Below, in pieces: positions 27,319 to 36,138 of a stretch of 64,000 bases of DNA (positions are counted from its first letter, which is position 1; each line of letters begins with the position of its first letter). Source of the stretch: JAGVPT01 sp963717445 (lineage in GTDB: Bacteria; Bacteroidota; Ignavibacteria; UBA10030; UBA8401); NCBI GenBank assembly GCA_963717445.1, contig OY970334.1:62001-126000 (forward strand), written 5' to 3'. Under the pieces are notes generated by a model that had not been told where the DNA came from, did no database searches, and was given only the letters and a program-made list of their open reading frames with translations. Position numbers and translations under genes: made by a program.

Positions 27319-27798
27319 GGTAGTGTTACAATTTCATGATGTTACTTTCTTTCCAAGGAAGAAAGTAACCAAAGAAATCTCTCGAAATCGTAACACACGG
27401 ATTCAATCCCAGCCGCACATGCCGTCAATTTCGGCGCAGGAGAGCGTCGAATATTGTGGTTTGATGGTCAAGTGCCGAAATTGAAACCCTTCGATTGAAT
27501 CCTTCCCACCCGCCGACCTGACGATTTCGATTAATGTTGCAAAAGCTGCATGTGTTGTATCCTCGGAATCGGCAGCAGTGTGGGTGGGGAGGCGATGCGC
27601 GCGTTGAGAAAATGGCCGGCATGTGCAAGGTGGCAAGTGGGAGCCGTTTTCTCTTAGCTATATGCAGGAAAGCATCGCCAGCATTCCGATTCCGAGAAGC
27701 TCTCTTTGCTTCTTTCTCTGGCACCAGAGAAAGAAGGATGACTTCAAGGCTATTATTCAAAATGAGTCACGACCTGGGTGACGGTAGTGTTACAGTTT
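27319..27798. repeat. Noncoding element with flanking direct repeats and two long palindromes
   Basis: GGTAGTGTTACAATTT at 27319-27334 recurs as GGTAGTGTTACAGTTT at 27783-27798. Between them are two hairpins: 27341-27369 with 11-base arms (GTTACTTTCTT / AAGAAAGTAAC), and 27709-27736 with perfect 13-base arms (CTTCTTTCTCTGG). Open frames in the interior have no recognisable protein features. The arrangement suggests a small non-autonomous mobile element or its remains. The rest of the gap 27156-28171 is AT-rich, apart from the hairpin cluster listed next. Confidence 0.5.
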
Positions 27799-27937
27799 GC
27801 CTCTTGTACATAGATGTCGGGCACCTTTTCGAGAAAATCGCAATATGTTAAAATATTTGTCACTGATGTTACGCAACGGTATAGTGAGAATGGTTTTTAT
27901 GTCGGTCCTACGGAGTTTGAAGACAGGTGGATCATTC

Positions 27938-28085
27938 GTTCTACAAATATGTCGTCCCTCCGGGACGATAAACTAATGGACGTTGACAGAAATAACGCCA
28001 ATTTCCAAAGCTCCGATAGGAGCGATATGGTTGTAGTAAGGCACAAGGATCTATGTTCAAGCCCCAGAGGGCGACTTAACATAGG
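27938..28085. repeat. Cluster of three REP-like hairpins with conserved flank
   Basis: Three short stem-loops share a 3' flank of the form GAyaTrnTTgTAG. Copy 1 (minus strand) has stem TCGTCCC/GGGACGA at 27952-27968 and flank GACATATTTGTAG. Copy 2 (plus) has GCTCC/GGAGC at 28010-28023 and flank GATATGGTTGTAG. Copy 3 (plus) has GCCC/GGGC at 28061-28072 and flank GACTTAACATAGG, inside an outer stem CTATGTT/AACATAG. The stems covary while the flank is conserved, as in REP-type repeats. Confidence 0.55.
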
Positions 28086-28171
28086 TTTTTGTCCTTTTGC
28101 GTAACATGAGTTATTCAGATAAATCAAGAAAGTGTACGGTACCTACCTAAACTCCATTTAACTCTCCACGG

Positions 28172-31100
28172 TTAATTTTCCAACAACACTCCCGCTATGC
28201 TCGCCTCTTTTCTCAACTCGTGAGATTTCCAGAGGAAGTATATGACGGGATAGACCGCAAGCTCCATGAGTACGGAGGTGATAACACCGCCAACCATTGG
28301 AGCGGCGATTCTTTTCATCACATCGGCCCCTATTCCGTTGCTCCACATGATTGGAAGGAGGCCTGCAATGATGACGGAAGCGGTCATGATTTTTGGCCTG
28401 ACCCGCTTGACCGCGCCATGATGAATAGCTTCTTTTAGGTCTTGCAGTCCACGCATCATTCCTTTTTTTCTCCATTCATCGGAGGCCTGGTCGAGATACA
28501 AAAGCATAACAACGCCGGTCTCAGCATCCAACCCGGCCAGTGCGATAATGCCGACCCAGACAGCTACGCTCAGGTTATATCCGAGAAAATAAAGGAACCA
28601 GAATGCACCGACAAGGGAGAACGGTACAGCCAGAAACACAATCGCCACTTTGGGTAAGGATCTCGTGTTCAAATAGATGATCACAAAAATGATGAAGAGG
28701 GTTAGTGGAATAATGAGCATAAGGTGCTGTTCTGCATGCTGCATATATTCATACTCACCGCTCCACACAATGTTGTAACCGGCTGGTAGTTTTATTTTTT
28801 CTGAAACGATCTTTTGCGCGTTCTGAACATACGTTCCGACATCAATATCTTTAATATCGACATAGACCCATTCGTTGGGTCGAGTGCCTTCACTTCGTAT
28901 AACCATGGGGCCTTTTCGTGTCGTGATTGTAGCCAATTCACCAATAGGAATTTGTATGCCGGTCGGCGTGGGAACAAGCACTCGCCGCAGTGCCTCAATA
29001 TTGTCCCGCAGCTCTCGGCTGTACCGAAGATTCACAGGATAGCGTTCAAGTCCTTCAACAGTGTTTGTAATACTCATGCCCCCCATAGCTGTTTCAATCA
29101 CGCTTTCGACATCGTCGATAGTAAGTCCGTATCGAGCTGCTTCCTTTCTGTTGATGTCGAAATCAAGGTAGTTGCCGCCAACAGCGCGTTCTGCAAACGC
29201 GCTTAATGTTCCTGGAATTCCCCGCATTACGGCCTCAACATCCTTCCCCAAATTTTCCAACACGGCAAGATCGGGTCCGGAGATTTTAATCCCTACCGGC
29301 GTTTTAATCCCGGTGCTCAACATATCGGTTCTCGCTTTAATCGGCATTGTCCAGGCATTCGTCACTCCGGGAAATTGAATTGCCCTATCCATTTCATCAA
29401 TCAGTTTTTGTACATTCATTCCGGGACGCCATTCCGATTCCGGTTTAAGGGTGATAATTGTTTCTATCATGTCAAGTCCCGCGGGATCGGTCGCAGTCTC
29501 AGCCCGACCAATTTTACCGAAAACATTTTGCACCTCGGGAAATTGATGAAGTATTTTATCCGTTTGCTGTAAAAGATCTCTTGCCTTGGTAATTGAGATA
29601 CCGGGCATCGTTGTCGGCATATATAAGATGTCTCCTTCGAACAATGGCGGCATAAACTCCGATCCAATCCGGTTGAACGGAATAATGGTTACGCAAATAA
29701 GAAAAAGTGCCGCTCCAATAATCCATTTGTTGTAACGTATGGCGAAATCGACAACTGGAGAATAGATTCGAATAAGGAATCGATTGATTGGGTTTCGTTC
29801 CTCGGGAACAATTTTTCCCCGTACCCAATATCCCATAAGAATCGGCACTATGGTAATCGAAAGAATTGCCGCTGCTGCCATCGAATATGTCTTGGTAAAT
29901 GCGAGGGGACGGAACAAACGTCCTTCTTGATCTTCCAGCGTGAAGACCGGAATGAACGAGACCGTTATGACGAGCAGGGAATAGAAAAGAGCGGGCCCTA
30001 CTTCTTTTGAAGCATCGGCAATAATCTGCCAATGATCCCGCCGCTCTTCGGAAGGTTTTTCATTTTCATACTCAATGTGTTTATGAGCATTTTCGATCAT
30101 GATAATTGCCGCATCGACCATGGCTCCGATAGCGATGGCAATTCCCCCAAGCGACATAATATTGGCATTAATGCCTTGCGATCTCATAACAATAAACGAC
30201 ATCAGAATCGCAGTGGGGAGCGTAAAGATTGCGACGAAAGCACTTCTGGCATGCAAAAGGAAAATGATACAAACGATTGCTACGATAATGATTTCCTCGA
30301 TGAGCTTTCCTTTCAATGTGTCGATGGCCCGTTCAATCAACCCGGAGCGATCATATACCGTCGTTATTTTCACGTCGTCGGGTAAACCTTGTTTAATGTC
30401 ATTGAGTTTCTTTTTAACATTGTCGATGACTTGAAGGGCGTATTGACCGTACCGCATAACAACAATTCCTCCCACAACTTCTCCCTGACCGTTGCTTTCA
30501 ACCAATCCTCTCCGCATGAGCGGACCGATTGTGACATCGGCAATATCTCGTATGTAAACAGGTGTGCCGCTCTTTTTATCCACCATGACTGGAATATTCT
30601 TGATATCGTCCAATGATTTTATATATCCTAAACCCCTCACCATAAATTCCGTTTCTCCCATCTCAATGACTTCTCCTCCCACATCGTTGTTGGAATTCTT
30701 TATAGCCATCTCGACCATATTGAGAGGAATGTTATACGCAGAAAGCTTGACGGGGTCCACCGTCACTTGATATTCCTTGACAAAGCCGCCGACGCTGGCA
30801 ACCTCTGCAACGCCATCCACGGAAGAAAGCTCGTACTTCAGGTACCAATCCTGATACGATCGCAGCTCCTGCAATGAACGTTTATCCGACGAAAGGGTGT
30901 ATTCAAAAACCCAGCCGACACCGGTAGCATCAGGACCAAGCGTGGGAACAACATCTTTCGGAAGCCGCTTCTGTGCATAGTTCAAATATTCAAGGACACG
31001 GCTCCGTGCCCAATAAATGTCTGTTCCATCCTCAAAAATTACATAGACGAGAGAGTACCCAAAGAATGAATATCCACGCACTACTTTAGAACCGGGAACG

Positions 31101-31324
31101 GAAACCATTGCCGTCGTTAAAGGATACGTGACCTGATCCTCGACGATTCGCGGGGACTGTCCCGCATAGTCCGTATAGATGATAACTTGCACATCGCTTA
31201 AATCCGGTATTGCGTCGATGGGGATATGGAGCATTGAGTAAATTCCCCATCCGATCAGAAAAACGACGGCAAGGATGACAAGAAATTTATTTCGGATCGA
31301 TGCTTCAATAATTTTGCGTAACAT
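28172..31324 (-). CDS. cusA: Heavy-metal RND efflux pump, CusA/CzcA family
   Basis: Inner-membrane proton-driven pump exporting metal ions through a tripartite complex. The 1050-residue length, twelve membrane helices in two blocks, and two large periplasmic loops fit the HME-RND family. Characteristic segments are the N-terminal IEASIRNKFLVILAV, AIPDLSDVQVIIYTDYAGQS, GGIAIAIGAMVDAAIIMIEN in TM4 and the GIIALAGLDAETGVVMLLYL block near 920-940. The DAETGVVM pattern is typical of Cu(I)/Ag(I) CusA rather than CzcA. It is the last gene of a four-gene minus-strand operon. Copper/silver specificity is inferred. Confidence 0.93.
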   Translation of the reverse strand: MLRKIIEASIRNKFLVILAVVFLIGWGIYSMLHIPIDAIPDLSDVQVIIYTDYAGQSPRIVEDQVTYPLTTAMVSVPGSKVVRGYSFFGYSLVYVIFEDGTDIYWARSRVLEYLNYAQKRLPKDVVPTLGPDATGVGWVFEYTLSSDKRSLQELRSYQDWYLKYELSSVDGVAEVASVGGFVKEYQVTVDPVKLSAYNIPLNMVEMAIKNSNNDVGGEVIEMGETEFMVRGLGYIKSLDDIKNIPVMVDKKSGTPVYIRDIADVTIGPLMRRGLVESNGQGEVVGGIVVMRYGQYALQVIDNVKKKLNDIKQGLPDDVKITTVYDRSGLIERAIDTLKGKLIEEIIIVAIVCIIFLLHARSAFVAIFTLPTAILMSFIVMRSQGINANIMSLGGIAIAIGAMVDAAIIMIENAHKHIEYENEKPSEERRDHWQIIADASKEVGPALFYSLLVITVSFIPVFTLEDQEGRLFRPLAFTKTYSMAAAAILSITIVPILMGYWVRGKIVPEERNPINRFLIRIYSPVVDFAIRYNKWIIGAALFLICVTIIPFNRIGSEFMPPLFEGDILYMPTTMPGISITKARDLLQQTDKILHQFPEVQNVFGKIGRAETATDPAGLDMIETIITLKPESEWRPGMNVQKLIDEMDRAIQFPGVTNAWTMPIKARTDMLSTGIKTPVGIKISGPDLAVLENLGKDVEAVMRGIPGTLSAFAERAVGGNYLDFDINRKEAARYGLTIDDVESVIETAMGGMSITNTVEGLERYPVNLRYSRELRDNIEALRRVLVPTPTGIQIPIGELATITTRKGPMVIRSEGTRPNEWVYVDIKDIDVGTYVQNAQKIVSEKIKLPAGYNIVWSGEYEYMQHAEQHLMLIIPLTLFIIFVIIYLNTRSLPKVAIVFLAVPFSLVGAFWFLYFLGYNLSVAVWVGIIALAGLDAETGVVMLLYLDQASDEWRKKGMMRGLQDLKEAIHHGAVKRVRPKIMTASVIIAGLLPIMWSNGIGADVMKRIAAPMVGGVITSVLMELAVYPVIYFLWKSHELRKEASIAGVLLEN

Positions 31325-31362
31325 TTTATAATCCTTTGTTCACGATTGGTCGCTAGGCTAGA

Positions 31363-33084
31363 TTAGCGTGTGCCCGCTGTAATATATTTTTGGGGGTCGC
31401 GTTTGAATTTTTCCATATCATCTAAGCCGCAGAAATAATAGGTTTTACCATTGTAGGCGTATGATATTGATTCATTTGCTTCCATCCCACATACAGGGTC
31501 GACAAGTTCATGAGCTTGTGATGATTCGGTATTATCGTTTTGTGCCAACTCACGGGAAGTGTTCTCATGAGAAGCTTTTGTTTGACTTCCGGCTTTTTTT
31601 TGCCAGATTTTTTCTACACCTGCCTTATTTCTCTCTTTATCGCTTTTGATAGGTTCATGTTCCGCCCCATTTTTTCCCTTCTTTTCTAACGGCTCAGTTT
31701 GCATAATAGACTTTATCGTGTCACTGTCCGAGTGGCTTCCCATTGAACCGACTGCTGCTTTGAGGTTGCTCTCAGAATCTATAAGAAATTGCGACAATGT
31801 AACGATATTTTCCCCAGCTTTCACTCCCTCAAGAATTTCAACATAACCATCTGCTTCAACTCCCAGCGTAACATCGCGCGGTGAGAAGTATCCGTTACCG
31901 AGAGCGACGATAACGATGTTTCGTTCTCCTGAACGAATGATCGCTTGGTCCGGGACAGTCACGCTTTTAGCCTCTGCGGGTGAAAAGAGATTTACGGTTG
32001 CATACATCTCAGGCTTAAATTCAATACCGGCGGAATTACGAACCTTGATTCGTACTGTTGCTGTTTTCGTGTCCGTATTTAGGTACGGATACATATAGGC
32101 TACTGTTCCCGCAAACTTCTTCCCCGGAAGATAAGAAAGCTCAATGTCGGCCTTTTGCCCTACGCTGACCCATGGCAATTCGTATTGATAGACATCTGCA
32201 AGGATCCAAACAGATGAAAGGTCGGCAATTTTGTAGAGAGTCATTCCCGATACTATATTCTGCCCCTGGATTACCATTTTATCGGTCACAACGCCGTTTA
32301 CGGGAGATACAATTGTCATTGTCTTTTTTGGCGTCCCTCGTTCTTCGAGTGCTTTGATTTCACTTTCCGGAATGTCCCAATAGAGAAGCCTCTTCTTTGA
32401 ACTTTGCACAAGTTGTCGGGCTTCTTTCCGGGCTTCTTCAATGCTGCTGTTTTCTAATTTTTTTTGATATTGGATTGCCTGTAGATATTCTTGCTGTGTT
32501 GCAACAAGTTCGGGACTATAGATCTCCATCAACGCCTCTCCTTTGTGAACGGCTTGCCCGGTGTAATCAACATAGAGTCGTTCGACATATCCCGTGACCT
32601 TCGCGGTTACCGAATATATTTTTGTCTCGTCATAATCAATCTTACCTGTTGTACGTATTCTCTTACTGAGGTTCCTTTCTTGAGCGGCCTCGGTCGTCAC
32701 GCCAATGTTCTGGACGGTGACCGGGTCGATCTTAATGGCGCTTCCATCGTTTTCACCTTCGTAAACTGGAACGAGCTCCATTCCGCAATTGGGAGCTTTT
32801 CCCGGTTTGGCGGATGTATACCACGGATGCATTGGGTCTTTGTAATACGCAATTTTTTTGGCGCCCGATTGTTTTGATGACTCTGCATATACAGGGACGA
32901 AGTCCATTCCATCGGAGGCTTTCTTTGGTACAGGGGAAGTGATTTGCGGGTTCATTGGGTCCCGGTAATACAAAATCTTCCGGTTGTTCTGTTCTTCATG
33001 CGTGAGAGGCGGGCGAAAGGCAAGCCATCCTACACCCAGACCCAAAAGAATGCCTATACCGGCTGTGATAATGATCTTCTTCAT
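31363..33084 (-). CDS. cusB: CusB-type periplasmic adaptor with N-terminal metal-binding repeats and C-terminal YHS domain
   Basis: Membrane-fusion protein linking the RND pump to the outer-membrane factor. After a signal anchor (about 1-22), two heavy-metal-binding modules follow: YYRDPMNPQITSP...DGMDFVPVY near 38-65, and YYKDPMHPWYTSA...CGMELVPVY near 80-108. The adaptor core (about 115-450) has barrel-sandwich and coiled-coil elements (VDYTGQAVHKGEALMEIYSP). A Lys/Glu-rich linker leads to a YHS domain, DPVCGMEANESISYAYNGK to YYFCGLDDMEKF. Two N-terminal modules plus a YHS tail on one adaptor is an elaborate metal-capture arrangement. The start at 33084 has GGAG nine bases upstream. Confidence 0.9.
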   Translation of the reverse strand: MKKIIITAGIGILLGLGVGWLAFRPPLTHEEQNNRKILYYRDPMNPQITSPVPKKASDGMDFVPVYAESSKQSGAKKIAYYKDPMHPWYTSAKPGKAPNCGMELVPVYEGENDGSAIKIDPVTVQNIGVTTEAAQERNLSKRIRTTGKIDYDETKIYSVTAKVTGYVERLYVDYTGQAVHKGEALMEIYSPELVATQQEYLQAIQYQKKLENSSIEEARKEARQLVQSSKKRLLYWDIPESEIKALEERGTPKKTMTIVSPVNGVVTDKMVIQGQNIVSGMTLYKIADLSSVWILADVYQYELPWVSVGQKADIELSYLPGKKFAGTVAYMYPYLNTDTKTATVRIKVRNSAGIEFKPEMYATVNLFSPAEAKSVTVPDQAIIRSGERNIVIVALGNGYFSPRDVTLGVEADGYVEILEGVKAGENIVTLSQFLIDSESNLKAAVGSMGSHSDSDTIKSIMQTEPLEKKGKNGAEHEPIKSDKERNKAGVEKIWQKKAGSQTKASHENTSRELAQNDNTESSQAHELVDPVCGMEANESISYAYNGKTYYFCGLDDMEKFKRDPQKYITAGTR

Positions 33085-33109
33085 AATGATAAACTCCTTG
33101 TCGATAAAA

Positions 33110-34393
33110 TTACTGAACGCTTTCTGAGATATGTGCGATATCCAGCCCAACCGCTTGTTCCAGTTGTGCCTGACTTGACCTGTAGTTCATTACCGCCATG
33201 TAGTAATCCAATTCTGCCGTCAACTGCATGCGATACGCATCGAGAACCATGAGAAATTCAGTTTTGCCTGTTTGATAAACGGAAAGCATTGCCTGCAATG
33301 TCTCCTTTGCCTGTGGTATTGTCGTATTTTTGTACAAAAGAACGAGGCTCTGATTCGATTCTACTTTTACCAATGCATCTTGAACTTCAAACAATACCAT
33401 GTTGTTCATGCTGGAGAGGTCGTTTTCAGCTTTGTCGACATTGAGCTCATTTTCTTGAACCTTGGCCGTATATTTTCCACTCGACCAAAACGCCATCGGG
33501 ATATTTACGCCGATCATCGCAGACCAAAAATCGTTTTTTGTATTGGAGATATTTTTGTACATCACGTTCGCCATGATATCCGGATAATATTCCCGTTTTG
33601 AAAGTGATAACTCTGCTTTGTTCATTTCAATCGCAGAGTTCATTTCTTTAAGCTCCGGCCTGTTTTTTAGAGCAATTGGTCCGAGTTGCTCAAATGTCCA
33701 TTGAGGCAAAGCATTATCCAAGTCTGGGACGTTACCGAGCGGGGCATTTGTCTTTCTGTTTAAATCCGTGTTGATCATTGATTCAACGACTTTTTTTTCT
33801 TTTTGAAGGTTGATTCCCTCGTTGATGAGCACCGAGAGCTCAGTCTGCGCACGTAAAACATCGGCTTGATTTCCCATCCCCACTTCATATTGCTTGCCGG
33901 CAATGTCAACAAACCTCTTCATCAGGTCTTGGTTGTCCAGGTTGATTTGGATTTTGTGTTGGACAAGGTAAAGTTCGAAGTAAGCAGACTTCACGTCCCG
34001 AATAATTTTTTGTTCCAGAGCTACATATTGCTGTTCGGCCATGTTCGCGCTGCTTTCCGCAGATTTGCCCATGGCGGAAAGTTTTCCGGGAAATGGTATC
34101 ATTTGTTGAACAAAATAATCTGTTTCCATACTATTTTTTAGCGGGTCGGGAAATGATTGGAGAGGAGTCTGATAGAACTCAATGCCAACCTGCGGCGCAT
34201 CCCACGATGAGCGTTGCTCGATCTCAGTTTTGGCTGCTGCCATATTGTTTTGGGCGGATTGGAGTTGTGGATTGTTTCGAAGTGCCTCTGCCACAAGGTC
34301 ATCAAGATTTAACGTCGGTGAATTTTGTGCTTGAAGCGCAACCGGCGCAGCTAACATTAATGTGATGGCCAGACTTGAAATAATTTTCAGCAT
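33110..34393 (-). CDS. TolC-family outer membrane efflux protein
   Basis: Outer-membrane channel subunit of the metal efflux pump. A signal peptide (ITLMLAAPVALQAQ) is followed by two repeats of the OEP family, each with long helices: LNLDDLVAEALRNNPQLQSA at the start, and PIALKNRPELKEMNSAIEMN at the start of the second. Strand regions such as GIEFYQTPLQSFPDP follow the helices. At 427 residues it is typical of CusC/CzcC-like proteins. The ATG has GGAG eight bases upstream and the gene lies 25 bp ahead of the adaptor gene. Confidence 0.9.
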   Translation of the reverse strand: MLKIISSLAITLMLAAPVALQAQNSPTLNLDDLVAEALRNNPQLQSAQNNMAAAKTEIEQRSSWDAPQVGIEFYQTPLQSFPDPLKNSMETDYFVQQMIPFPGKLSAMGKSAESSANMAEQQYVALEQKIIRDVKSAYFELYLVQHKIQINLDNQDLMKRFVDIAGKQYEVGMGNQADVLRAQTELSVLINEGINLQKEKKVVESMINTDLNRKTNAPLGNVPDLDNALPQWTFEQLGPIALKNRPELKEMNSAIEMNKAELSLSKREYYPDIMANVMYKNISNTKNDFWSAMIGVNIPMAFWSSGKYTAKVQENELNVDKAENDLSSMNNMVLFEVQDALVKVESNQSLVLLYKNTTIPQAKETLQAMLSVYQTGKTEFLMVLDAYRMQLTAELDYYMAVMNYRSSQAQLEQAVGLDIAHISESVQ

Positions 34394-34563
34394 TTGCTGA
34401 ACTCCTTTGTTAATTGACCTTTAAAAAATCTGATTATTTTCTCACCGCTTTTCGAGCCAAAGGTAATGGACGATCGCAGATAGAGAACAAGGTTGTGCAT
34501 TGTTCAAGAAGGAGCGGATTACACAGTACGCCCTTCGAGCTTTGCACTAAAAGGAGATGTTAT

Positions 34564-34986
34564 TTAGATAAGAAAAGTGGAGTTAAGGACACACTTCTCC
34601 GCCGAAGCCGGGGAGAAAGTCAGAGAAGGATTAGAGAAATAAACAGGCTGGGTAGTAATAGTTTTTGAAAATGGAAGTTCCTGGAGGGAAAGGAACGATA
34701 TAATAATTTTTGAAGAATGAATTATGCTCTCTTTTTCAAGGAGCGCAATAGTATTGTTCAATCCCCCCACAACGGTGGTTGAATGGCAATCCGGCAAAAC
34801 TCTGGCTATCGTTGCTTGCGATTTCGGCCCATCGGCGTTTTCGCATGTATTGGAGCAGCAATCCATTGGATGAGCAGATTCCATCGCACATTGGCGAATG
34901 ACAGTGGTAAACCCCGAATTTGCCCCAAGGAAAAGGACAAGGAGAATCCGTCCAGCAAGAATGCTATGTTTTTGATATAAATTCAT
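34564..34986 (-). CDS. Small exported Cys/His-containing protein, metal operon leader gene
   Basis: A 140-residue protein with an N-terminal hydrophobic segment (about 9-27) consistent with a signal peptide. A metal-ligand-rich patch CAMESAHPMDCCSNTC (about 33-48) follows, with another Cys/His in PDCHSTT. It lies about 170 bp upstream of the TolC-like gene on the same strand, so it is probably part of the efflux locus and may bind copper in the periplasm. No family is recognised. An upstream in-frame start at 35013 is possible. The 170 bp gap 34394-34563 shows no gene. Confidence 0.6.
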   Translation of the reverse strand: MNLYQKHSILAGRILLVLFLGANSGFTTVIRQCAMESAHPMDCCSNTCENADGPKSQATIARVLPDCHSTTVVGGLNNTIALLEKESIIHSSKIIISFLSLQELPFSKTITTQPVYFSNPSLTFSPASAEKCVLNSTFLI

Positions 34987-35154
34987 AACTGTTTGACCCA
35001 CAATTCTCAACAATCATGCCATCGAGAGAATTCCTTATTCTCGATGAAAATGAATTCCCTCAATATCGGAAATGAGAATCTTTCTTCGTGAATTTGGAAA
35101 GTCAAAAAGCCCAATGCGCCAAGGTAAGTAGTCGTTTTAGTGCAAAGCAGAAAC

Positions 35155-35173
35155 CCACCGTCTATGGCGGTGG
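35155..35173. repeat. REP-like hairpin beside MITE-like element
   Basis: Stem CCACCGTC / GGCGGTGG with loop TAT, allowing one G-U type pair. It is similar in sequence to the hairpin at 35309-35329 (CCACCATC / GATGGTGG), and the two bracket the GTCATTCC element between them. Confidence 0.5.
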
Positions 35174-35194
35174 TTATGTTCGGTTGGCTATGCC

Positions 35195-35289
35195 TGTCAT
35201 TCCGGTCGAGTCCCGCTTTCAGGCGGGACGAAGAACCGGGATCCAGTTCCGTTGATTAACTCTGGATTCCGCGTCAAGCGCGGAATGAC
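35195..35289. repeat. MITE-like dispersed element with GTCATTCCG terminal inverted repeats
   Basis: Perfect 9-base terminal inverted repeats, GTCATTCCG (35196-35204) and CGGAATGAC (35281-35289). An internal perfect hairpin GTCCCGC / GCGGGAC lies at 35210-35229, and CTGGATTCCGCG precedes the right end. Elements of this general form (GTCATTCC...CTGGATTCC...GGAATGAC) are widespread intergenic repeats in bacteria. It has no coding capacity. A related, more decayed piece is at 62233-62405. Confidence 0.65.
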
Positions 35290-35308
35290 TTGCTTTTTCT
35301 TTTCAAAA

Positions 35309-35334
35309 ACCACCATCTTTGATGGTGGTCGTTT
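35309..35334 (-). terminator. Probable rho-independent terminator of bshB1
   Basis: Read on the minus strand, a perfect 9-base stem ACCACCATC / GATGGTGGT with loop AAA starts eight bases after the bshB1 stop and is followed by TTTTTG. It also resembles the REP-like hairpin at 35155-35173, so it may be a repeat co-opted as a terminator. Confidence 0.65.
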
Positions 35335-35336
35335 AC

Positions 35337-36056
35337 TCAAACAACAAGATCGAAAAACGAACGTATTCCCAATGGCTCAATGGAATAAAACGCTTCTCCA
35401 TACGCTGTATTGATAAGACTGCCGTGATGAATATCCCGCGCCTTTATGGATTCGAGAAATAGTTTTGATGACAGCAGAGTTTCACGCTCTTTGCTCGTCG
35501 GGTTATAAAATTGCGATTCAAACGACGATAAGGCTTTTGTCTTCACATCGTATACATCCGAAACATCGACAATGAAGGAAGGGATGAACTCGTACTTCTG
35601 CATATAATGGAAATACTTTTTAGGACGAAATGGTTCTTGTTTTTTGCCGTTTATTCTTGTTGAAATTTTTTCGAGGCCGGCAAGGAACCACGCTTCCTTG
35701 CATAATCTGTGCGCATGCTCATGGTCGGGATGCCGCTCGAGCCAATGTGGGAAAAGTATAACGGCAGGCCGGAACGTACGTAACACTTCTATCACGCTAA
35801 TAATGTTTTTCTTGCTCAACTCAATATTGCCATCCGGAATTCTCAGATTGTTGCGGAATTCGACTCCGAGAATTTTTGCAGCACGTGCCGCTTCTTTTTC
35901 TCGGATATGTTTTGATCCGCGAGTCCCGAGTTCACCTTGTGTCAGATCGACAATACCGACTTTCTTTCCACTTCGAACAAGCTTGGCCACGGTTGCGGCA
36001 CAAGACAATTCAATGTCATCGGGATGAGCGCCGATTGCCAGAACGTCCAATTTCAT
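35337..36056 (-). CDS. bshB1: Bacillithiol biosynthesis deacetylase BshB1
   Basis: Zn-dependent deacetylase that removes acetate from GlcNAc-malate during synthesis of bacillithiol, a low-molecular-weight thiol. The 239-residue LmbE-fold protein starts MKLDVLAIGAHPDDIELSCA, with the AHPDD zinc site at 9-13. Continuing motifs are VDLTQGELGTRGS, the third ligand region LFPHWLERHPDHEHAHRL, and the C-terminal SLINTAYGEAFYSIEPLG typical of BshB1. The start at 36056 is chosen because the 13 extra upstream codons have no counterpart in the family. Downstream is a hairpin terminator. Confidence 0.93.
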   Translation of the reverse strand: MKLDVLAIGAHPDDIELSCAATVAKLVRSGKKVGIVDLTQGELGTRGSKHIREKEAARAAKILGVEFRNNLRIPDGNIELSKKNIISVIEVLRTFRPAVILFPHWLERHPDHEHAHRLCKEAWFLAGLEKISTRINGKKQEPFRPKKYFHYMQKYEFIPSFIVDVSDVYDVKTKALSSFESQFYNPTSKERETLLSSKLFLESIKARDIHHGSLINTAYGEAFYSIEPLGIRSFFDLVV

Positions 36057-36138
36057 ATTCTCTACTTTTATTTCGTCAATATACATAATATACATAAAGA
36101 TGAGATGTATCGCAAAAGGAGTTTTAAAGGCTATAAGT

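Noticed and set aside
27938..28085. CRISPR array
   Set aside because: The three hairpins have different stems, unequal spacing and mixed orientation, and no cas gene is nearby.
27403..28127. Several open frames of 70-110 codons between the DUF2318-like gene and cusA
   Set aside because: They overlap each other and the palindromes, lack ribosome binding sites and show no protein-like composition.
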